Shown here: positions 36,096 to 41,874 of the stretch, in pieces
How the letters are laid out: every line of letters starts with the position of its first letter
Numbering within the stretch: position 1 is the first letter of the stretch
Source: Pleurocapsa sp. CCALA 161
GTDB lineage: Bacteria > Cyanobacteriota > Cyanobacteriia > Cyanobacteriales > Xenococcaceae
Assembly: GCF_003003995.1 (NCBI RefSeq)
Contig: NZ_PVWF01000040.1
Span: 1-41,874 of the forward strand
Reading direction: 5' to 3'
DNA: 41,874 bases
Position numbers and translations under genes: made by a program
The notes under the pieces: model-generated
Seen by the model: only the letters and a program-made list of their open reading frames with translations
The model's database searches: none
What the model was told of the DNA's origin: nothing

Positions 36096-37190
36096 TTACG
36101 ATTCTAAATATCCTTCAATTAAAATATCTGAATCAATTACTTTAGTTGTAATTTGTTTTAAGGGCAATGCTTCCGTCATTAGATTCAAACCCAAATCACC
36201 GACGGGAGATGGTGCGTCTGTACCACCGATGATTTTAGGAGCGATAAACGTCATTACTTTTTGAATTGTACCATCAGCGATCGCTTTAGCTGCTAATCTA
36301 CCGCCACATTCCCAAAGAACTTTGGATATTCCTCTTTGATATAGGTGTTCCATGACTGTTTTCGGAGTAAGTGCAGCAACAGTAATAATATTTGTTTTCT
36401 TACTGAGGAGTATTTGCTGTTGTCGAGAATCATTGTTTTCGGTGAAGATAAGAGTTTCCGCTAGACGATCCTGCCAAAGATTGCAGTCGGCGGGTAGATC
36501 TAGACTACGACTCATGACAACTCGCAGCGGGTTATGTTCGCTCAGACCATGAGAGGTTAAGCTAGGGTTATCTTGACGAACCGTATTGCCACCAATGATT
36601 ACGGCATCACAGGTACTTCTTAGCTGATGAACTAAATGACGAGAAGCTTTACTTGTCACCCAAGCACTATGTCCAGTAGTAGTGGCTATTTTGCCATCTA
36701 AGGTCATAGCGTATTTGAGAATACCAAAGGGTTGTTGATGCAGTATGCGATGAACAAAAGCTTCATTTAATTGACGACAGGCAGTTTCTTCTACGCCAAC
36801 CACCACTTCAATTCCTGCATCCCGTAGTTTTTTAATTCCTCCCCCAGCAACACGGGGATCGGGATCTACCATTCCCGTAACTACCTTAGCTACCTGCGCT
36901 CTAATTAGCGCATCTGAACAGGGGGGAGTTCTTCCATAATGATTACAGGGTTCTAAGTTAACATATACCGTCGCGCCTTGAGCGTCTTGTGCATCTTGCA
37001 AAGCAAAAACTTCTGCATGGGGTTGTCCAACTCCTGGATGAAAACCCGAACCAATAATTACGCCATCCTTAACTACAACTGAACCGACTAGAGGGTTGGG
37101 AGATGTTTGTCCTGCTGCACGTTGAGCTAGCTGCAAACATTTGTGCATCATTTCACGGTCAAAAGCTGATATTAGAGGTTTATCGGTCAT
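36096..37190 (-). CDS. ribD: Bifunctional riboflavin biosynthesis deaminase/reductase
   Basis: Performs two steps of riboflavin synthesis: deamination of the pyrimidine from GTP cyclohydrolase II, then reduction of the ribosyl side chain. The product is 364 residues from the ATG at 37190. The N-terminal deaminase zinc site is HAEVFAL plus PCNHYGRTPPCSDAL. The C-terminal reductase carries MTLDGKIATTTGHSAWVTS and VIIGGNTVRQDNPSLT. Both domains are complete. Other rib genes are not in the window. The frame is open 5 codons further to a TTG at 37205; the ATG fits the family. Confidence 0.95.
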   Translation of the reverse strand: MTDKPLISAFDREMMHKCLQLAQRAAGQTSPNPLVGSVVVKDGVIIGSGFHPGVGQPHAEVFALQDAQDAQGATVYVNLEPCNHYGRTPPCSDALIRAQVAKVVTGMVDPDPRVAGGGIKKLRDAGIEVVVGVEETACRQLNEAFVHRILHQQPFGILKYAMTLDGKIATTTGHSAWVTSKASRHLVHQLRSTCDAVIIGGNTVRQDNPSLTSHGLSEHNPLRVVMSRSLDLPADCNLWQDRLAETLIFTENNDSRQQQILLSKKTNIITVAALTPKTVMEHLYQRGISKVLWECGGRLAAKAIADGTIQKVMTFIAPKIIGGTDAPSPVGDLGLNLMTEALPLKQITTKVIDSDILIEGYLES

Positions 37191-37417
37191 AGCAATTTTA
37201 CGCAAAACTAACCTAGAGACTTTTCAATTTACGTATATTCTTGGTCGCCATTACCCAATATAGCGGATATAACTGCGTGGATAGCCATAGGTTTGTACTG
37301 CTGCTTAATTTTTGTCCTGGGATAAAAATTGAACAACTTTTGACCTTTGCTTAACTCATATGGTCGCAGGAAAATGATTTCGTGATTGAAATAAAGATTA
37401 TTAGCGCTAGTCCTGGC

Positions 37418-37621
37418 ATGAGTACTCAAGAACAGGTATTACAGCTAGTACAAGCTAGAAAAACTGGAATAACCATCAAAGAGATCAAAAGCATCGTCAA
37501 TCGTCCTATCTCGATGATCCAAATTCATCTGCGGGAGTTAATTGCCGATAAAGCCATCATTACTCACAAAAACAAGGCGGGAGTGGGTTTGATTTACTAT
37601 CCTCGTGAAAATATCAATTGA
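37418..37621 (+). CDS. Small winged-helix DNA-binding protein
   Basis: A 67-residue protein resembling a winged helix-turn-helix: QVLQLVQARKTGITIKEIK, then a recognition-helix-like ISMIQIHLRELIADKAI and a wing THKNKAGVGLIYYPRE. The layout recalls regulators of the MarR/ArsR size class without an effector domain. A GTG at 37382 opens 12 further codons, but the ATG at 37418 gives a natural fit. It lies 37 bases before the phosphodiester glycosidase gene on the same strand and is divergent from ribD, so it could regulate either. This is inference. Confidence 0.65.
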   Translation: MSTQEQVLQLVQARKTGITIKEIKSIVNRPISMIQIHLRELIADKAIITHKNKAGVGLIYYPRENIN

Positions 37622-37657
37622 TAATTAAATAATTATATTAATCACCATCTCCTCTTC

Positions 37658-38527
37658 ATGAAACAGCCTAAAAAAATTATCTTAGCTTTTGTTTGCTTAG
37701 GTATAGGATTATTGATTGCCATCAAATCTGGAACAGCTCAATCAGTGGCTAACAATCAACTTAGTTATCAAACTATCGAGCGATCACAATATACTCTGCA
37801 TACAGTCACAATTCCCCACACCAGCGGTTATCTAGTTAGTCCAGCTATTTCAGGAGAGCTAAAGCCCATCTCGGACTTTGCCCAAGATCATATTGTCGCA
37901 GCGATTAATGGCGGATATTTCGATCCTGTCAATCAAAAGACAACTTCTTTTATAGTTGAGCGATCGCAGATTGTGGCAGATCCACGGTTTAATGAAAGAC
38001 TAGTAGATAATCCCGATCTTAAACAATATTTGAGCAAGATCTTTAATCGTGCTGAGTTTCGCCGTTATAACTGTGGTGGGTCAACGAAATATGATATTCA
38101 GCCACACTTTGCACCCATACCTAACGATTGTACCTTAATTGAGTCTTTAGGGGGAGGGCCTAGTTTATTACCCCAAAATACTTCTGTAAAGGAAGGTTTT
38201 ATTACTTATCAACAGGGTGAAAAAATTCGTGATGCGATCGGCAATGATAGTTTAAATGCCAGAAGTGCGGTAGGTATCACCCACAACGAAGACGTGATTT
38301 TGGCGATGGTGGCGCAGCAGTCAAAAAAACCTCTCAATTCAGGGATCTCAATTCCTGAACTAGCTTCGCTGATGTCTAGTCTAGGTGCAGTTAAAGCAAT
38401 GAATCTCGATGGCGGAAGTTCCACCTCGCTTTACTATGATGGTCGGGCTATTCACGGCAGGGTCGACCAAGCAGGAAAGAAAATTATTAGACCAATTAAA
38501 TCTGTTTTGTCGGTAATAAAACCTTAG
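37658..38527 (+). CDS. Secreted phosphodiester glycosidase (NAGPA) family protein
   Basis: A 289-residue exported protein of the NAGPA family, related to the enzyme that uncovers mannose-6-phosphate. Bacterial members act on cell-wall or envelope sugar phosphodiesters. Residues 1-28 form a signal peptide or anchor (IILAFVCLGIGLLIAI). Family motifs are AAINGGYFDP, LNARSAVGIT and KAMNLDGGSSTSLYYDGR. The gene follows the small winged-helix gene by 36 bases, so they may share a transcript. Confidence 0.85.
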   Translation: MKQPKKIILAFVCLGIGLLIAIKSGTAQSVANNQLSYQTIERSQYTLHTVTIPHTSGYLVSPAISGELKPISDFAQDHIVAAINGGYFDPVNQKTTSFIVERSQIVADPRFNERLVDNPDLKQYLSKIFNRAEFRRYNCGGSTKYDIQPHFAPIPNDCTLIESLGGGPSLLPQNTSVKEGFITYQQGEKIRDAIGNDSLNARSAVGITHNEDVILAMVAQQSKKPLNSGISIPELASLMSSLGAVKAMNLDGGSSTSLYYDGRAIHGRVDQAGKKIIRPIKSVLSVIKP

Positions 38528-38530
38528 ATT

Positions 38531-38561
38531 GAGTAACGAGTAATAAGTAACAAGTATTAGT
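38531..38561 (+). repeat. Imperfect heptamer repeat, GAGTAAC family x4
   Basis: Units GAGTAAC, GAGTAAT, AAGTAAC and AAGTATT follow closely after the glycosidase stop codon. The unit is the same type as CAAGTAA near 12334 and the complement-like ATTACTC/GTTACTT series near 29431. Confidence 0.6.
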
Positions 38562-38645
38562 TATTCTGATTTCAGCTTAATTTTCTGCATAATTTGTTTT
38601 CTCTAAAGCTATTCAGACTTATAAGAATTTAAGAGAGTAAAAATC

Positions 38646-38759
38646 ATGCAGACAACCAAACTTAAAAAGTCAGACTGGTACTTCATTCCTCCCACTTTAG
38701 GCGGTGCAGCAGGAATTGTGATTGGTTTGGCGATCGCCAATTTTCTGGGCTGGATTTGA
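38646..38759 (+). CDS. Single-pass membrane microprotein, 37 residues
   Basis: The frame from ATG 38646 encodes MQTTKLKKSDWYFIPPTLGG and then AAGIVIGLAIANFLGWI. The basic N-terminus followed by one Gly/Ala-rich membrane helix is the layout of the small subunits of cyanobacterial photosystems, cytochrome b6f and NDH-1. I cannot match it to a named one. A HIP1-related GCGATCGC lies in its coding sequence. It lies 118 bases after the glycosidase gene and converges with clpB. A conservation search would decide. Confidence 0.5.
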   Translation: MQTTKLKKSDWYFIPPTLGGAAGIVIGLAIANFLGWI

Positions 38760-38836
38760 GTAACAATAATTTGGCGATCGGGTTACTTCCCATTTTTTAC
38801 AGCATTCTTAATTGAACCTAAATTTATACCCTAAAA

Positions 38837-41581
38837 TCAAATTTCCGAAGAAACCACTTTAGATTTTTCTTTAGATTTTGGTTTCGATGTTGGATTGTTT
38901 TCAGTCAGCTTTTTATCTTGGGCTTGTTCCAGTTTGGCTGATTCTAAAGGCTTAGAAGCAACTTCTTTGTTGAAGACTAGCTTGTCGTCCACGCAGTCTA
39001 CAATAATTTTGTCCCCTGGGGTAAAGGTACTATCGAGGATCATCGTGGCAATAGGATTTTGTAATTCTCGTCTGATCGCTCTTTTGAGAGGACGCGCACC
39101 ATAAGCAGGATCGTAACCGATGGTAACAATTAGATCTTCAGCTGCGGGGGATAGTTCGATCTTTATTTTCTGATCATTTAATAAGCGTTGAATACCTTTC
39201 ATCTGAATCGTGACAATTTCTTTGAGTTCTTCTTTCTTCAAGCCATGGAAAATAATCAGATCGTCAATACGGTTCAAAAACTCTGGACGGAAATGACCCC
39301 TTAGAGCTTGAGTCACCTGATTTTGAATTTTGTCGTAGTCTTGATCATCTCCTTTAACGTTTAAGATGTGTTCGCTACCAATATTACTAGTCATAACAAT
39401 AATGGCGTTGCGAAAATCTACTACTCGCCCTTGAGAATCAGTAATTCTACCGTCATCGAGTACCTGAAGCAAAATATTAAAAACATCCTTGTGAGCTTTT
39501 TCTACTTCGTCTAATAGCACCACACAATAAGGACGACGACGTACTGCTTCGGTTAACTGTCCCCCTTCCTCAAATCCGACATACCCAGGAGGCGCACCAA
39601 CCAAACGAGATACAGCGTGTTTCTCCATATACTCGGACATATCAATTCGCACCATCGCATCTTCACTATCAAACAAAAATGCTGCCAAGGCTCTGGCTAA
39701 TTCCGTTTTACCTACTCCTGTCGGTCCCATAAAGAGAAATGAACCAATTGGTCTATTCGGATCGCTCATCCCTGCTCTTGCCATGCGAATCGCTGCGGAT
39801 ACGGCTGCTACAGGCTCTTGCTGTCCAATTACTCGTTGATGCAAATGTCCTTCTAGCTGGAGTAACTTTTGTCTTTCCGATTCTAGGAGACGATTCATCG
39901 GTATTCCCGTCCAATTAGCCACAATTTCCGCAATATCAGATTCTGATACCTGTTCTCTTAAGAGAGTAGTTTCCTCAGATTGTAGATCGATCAGCTTGGT
40001 TTCTTTTGCCTCCAAATTTCTTTGTAGGGTTTCTAACTTGCCATATTTTAATTGGGCTGCTTTTTCATGGTCAAAAGCCCGTTCAGCTTTATCTAATTCC
40101 AGACGGGTTTTCTCTTCTTCTTCCTTAAGGGCGTTAATCTCATCTAAAAGGTTCTTTTCAGATTGCCACTGAGCAGACAAACTCTCTTGCTTACTTTTTA
40201 AAGTTTCGATTTCTGCCGTAATTTTCCCTAATTGATCTTTAGATGCCCGATCTACGATCGCCACTCCTAAGCGTTGACTTTCCCCACTGAGGGAGACTTT
40301 TTCCATCTCTAGCTGCATAATACGGCGATCTACATCTTCTAATTCGCTGGGTTTAGAAGTAATCTCCATTTTCAACTTGGCTGCTGCCTCATCAATTAGG
40401 TCGATCGCCTTATCGGGTAAAAAGCGATCGCTAATGTAGCGTTGAGAAAGTGTAGCTGCTGCAACTAAGGCTGAATCAGTAATGGTTACGCCGTGGTGTA
40501 CTTCATATCTTTCTTTGAGTCCCCGCAGGATAGAAATGGTATCCTCCACAGAAGGCTGCTTAACGTACACCTGCTGAAAACGTCTTTCTAAGGCAGGATC
40601 TTTTTCAATATTCTTACGGTATTCATCAAGGGTAGTTGCCCCAATACAACGCAATTCTCCCCGCGCCAGCATCGGCTTGAGTAAATTTCCAGCATCCATT
40701 GAGCCTGAACCTTCTTTTGCTCCTGCTCCTACAACGGTATGCACCTCATCAATAAAGAGAACTATTTGTCCACTAGATTCAGTAACTTCTTTTAATACCG
40801 CTCGTAAACGCTCTTCAAACTCACCGCGATATTTTGCCCCAGCAATTAAACTACCCATATCCAAAGAAATCAACTGACGATCCTTAAGAGATTCAGGCAC
40901 ATCACCATTAACGATCCTCTGGGCTAAACCTTCGGCGATCGCAGTTTTACCAACTCCAGGCTCACCAATTAACACAGGGTTATTTTTCTGCCGACGGGAA
41001 AGCACCTGAATGACGCGACGGACTTCTTCATCTCGACCAATGACAGGATCTAATTTACCTGCTCTTGCCTGTTCCGTTAGATCTCGTCCATACTTCTCTA
41101 AAGCCTGATACTGTTCCTCTTGGTTTTGTTTGGTTACCTTTTGCGAACCGCGAATTGATTTAATTGCCAGTTCCAAACTCTCCACATCAACATTAAAACT
41201 GCGCAAAGACTTCTTGCCAATGCGAGCATCTTCGGCAAATCCCATCAGGATATGCTCAATCGAAATAAAATTGTCACCCCAGCTAACGCGACAGTCTTCC
41301 GCCCGATCGAGCATCCGATCTAAACTTGGGCCTAAATAAAGCTGGGCTGAACCAATCCTCGGCTGACGCTTGGTAAACATCTCTAGCTGCTGTTTGAGCC
41401 TAATCGAGTCAACATTTGCCTTATCCAAAATAGCGATCGCCAAACCTTCTTGTTCGATTGCTGCCAAAATTAAATGCTCTACCTCTAAGTTTTGATTTTG
41501 AAATAATTTGGCAACTTCTTGAGATTTGACGATTGCATCCCAGGCTTGTTCCGTAAACTTACTTTGGTCGGTAGGCTGCAT
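38837..41581 (-). CDS. clpB: ClpB disaggregase chaperone
   Basis: Hexameric AAA+ disaggregase that works with DnaK to rescue heat-aggregated proteins. The 914-residue protein has an N-domain (about 1-145) and a first AAA module ([27 protein letters not shown]). The coiled-coil middle domain (about 400-540) marks it as ClpB rather than ClpC. The second AAA module ([27 protein letters not shown]) follows. The C-terminus is extended by about 40 Lys/Ser/Glu-rich residues ([15 protein letters not shown]), unlike the shorter typical ClpB. No CIRCE-type operator was seen upstream. Confidence 0.95.
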   Translation of the reverse strand: MQPTDQSKFTEQAWDAIVKSQEVAKLFQNQNLEVEHLILAAIEQEGLAIAILDKANVDSIRLKQQLEMFTKRQPRIGSAQLYLGPSLDRMLDRAEDCRVSWGDNFISIEHILMGFAEDARIGKKSLRSFNVDVESLELAIKSIRGSQKVTKQNQEEQYQALEKYGRDLTEQARAGKLDPVIGRDEEVRRVIQVLSRRQKNNPVLIGEPGVGKTAIAEGLAQRIVNGDVPESLKDRQLISLDMGSLIAGAKYRGEFEERLRAVLKEVTESSGQIVLFIDEVHTVVGAGAKEGSGSMDAGNLLKPMLARGELRCIGATTLDEYRKNIEKDPALERRFQQVYVKQPSVEDTISILRGLKERYEVHHGVTITDSALVAAATLSQRYISDRFLPDKAIDLIDEAAAKLKMEITSKPSELEDVDRRIMQLEMEKVSLSGESQRLGVAIVDRASKDQLGKITAEIETLKSKQESLSAQWQSEKNLLDEINALKEEEEKTRLELDKAERAFDHEKAAQLKYGKLETLQRNLEAKETKLIDLQSEETTLLREQVSESDIAEIVANWTGIPMNRLLESERQKLLQLEGHLHQRVIGQQEPVAAVSAAIRMARAGMSDPNRPIGSFLFMGPTGVGKTELARALAAFLFDSEDAMVRIDMSEYMEKHAVSRLVGAPPGYVGFEEGGQLTEAVRRRPYCVVLLDEVEKAHKDVFNILLQVLDDGRITDSQGRVVDFRNAIIVMTSNIGSEHILNVKGDDQDYDKIQNQVTQALRGHFRPEFLNRIDDLIIFHGLKKEELKEIVTIQMKGIQRLLNDQKIKIELSPAAEDLIVTIGYDPAYGARPLKRAIRRELQNPIATMILDSTFTPGDKIIVDCVDDKLVFNKEVASKPLESAKLEQAQDKKLTENNPTSKPKSKEKSKVVSSEI

Positions 41582-41874
41582 ATTTTAGCTAAATAGGGTT
41601 GTTAAATTTGAGAATTGAATTGATGATGCCCAGTATAGCAAGGCTTCAAGCACTAACATTTATGGGGCAATTATCTGGAGCATCAATTGAAGATAATCTT
41701 ATGCCTTTATCATAATTTTAGTATTATCTCCCAATTAAAGACCATGAGTTTTCAAACTAGCAGGGAAAACGCATCTAAGATTTAGCACGCCCTGTTTAAC
41801 GTGAGTTCGACGAAAAAATTAGAAACAAAGAAAGGCTGAGATGTAAACTCAGAATAAGCAAAAATACTGAGTAT
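41582..41874. other. Upstream region of clpB; no gene seen
   Basis: The last 293 bases are AT-rich and contain no supported gene. They should hold the clpB promoter (minus strand), but no CIRCE inverted repeat (TTAGCACTC type) and no clear -35/-10 pair could be identified. Confidence 0.45.

Noticed and set aside
41582-41874. CIRCE operator upstream of clpB
   Set aside because: No TTAGCACTC-N9-GAGTGCTAA-like inverted repeat was found.

Overview
The window is chromosomal DNA from a cyanobacterium. The HIP1 octamer GCGATCGC recurs throughout. Several gene families are cyanobacterial signatures: the NDH-1 subunit NdhS, a CpcS/CpeS-type bilin lyase, biliverdin reductase BvdR, a plant-type ferredoxin, a ClpR/ClpP3 pair, a GUN4 domain and a FutA-type iron-binding protein. 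The DNA looks AT-rich by eye, with tRNA-Leu(UAG) as the only RNA gene seen. Order or genus cannot be fixed from this sequence alone. No prophage, CRISPR array, intact insertion sequence or large accessory island was seen. It is mostly housekeeping DNA with unusual small features in the gaps.

Layout. 1-8.5 kb: glyQ, futA (with a candidate Fur-controlled promoter), a cell-wall amidase, a transposase scar joined to a strong hairpin, then purF and purL on the minus strand. 8.9-13.5 kb: a plus-strand run of an uncharacterised gene, ndhS, a HAS-barrel gene, a GH37 trehalase, a TM2/SHOCT membrane protein and a helix-hairpin-helix protein. 13.8-18.3 kb: a minus-strand run of YjbQ, DUF952 and Nudix genes, preceded by a secreted protease fused to GUN4 and a methylglyoxal-synthase/lipid-kinase fusion. 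18.5-26.4 kb: clpR-clpP3, a 55-codon small gene with its own promoter and terminator, a MITE-like element, hisIE, a cpcS-type lyase whose last codons lie in a heptamer array, an unknown gene, mtnP, thrC, a MoaD/ThiS-like protein, an S4 protein, a broken GNAT gene ending at a 34-bp palindrome, and tRNA-Leu. 26.4-41.9 kb: a GH10-like secreted protein, a GHMP kinase, petF and bvdR (divergent), a degenerate PilJ-like receptor, recA, ribD, a small wHTH protein, a phosphodiester glycosidase, a 37-residue membrane peptide and clpB.

Working together. purL and purF serve purine synthesis; hisIE, thrC and mtnP serve amino-acid synthesis and salvage. ClpR/ClpP3 and ClpB serve proteostasis. The lyase, bvdR, petF and ndhS belong to the photosynthetic apparatus, but they are scattered singly and do not form one operon.

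The most unusual items are the protease-GUN4 fusion; the methylglyoxal synthase-lipid kinase fusion with an altered active-site residue; a DUF952 gene with no ATG, GTG or TTG where its homology begins; a chemoreceptor-like protein with a cysteine-less bilin-type GAF and a degraded signalling tip; and a broken gene bounded by a HIP1-centred perfect palindrome. A family of unrelated seven-base tandem repeats also sits just after many stop codons.
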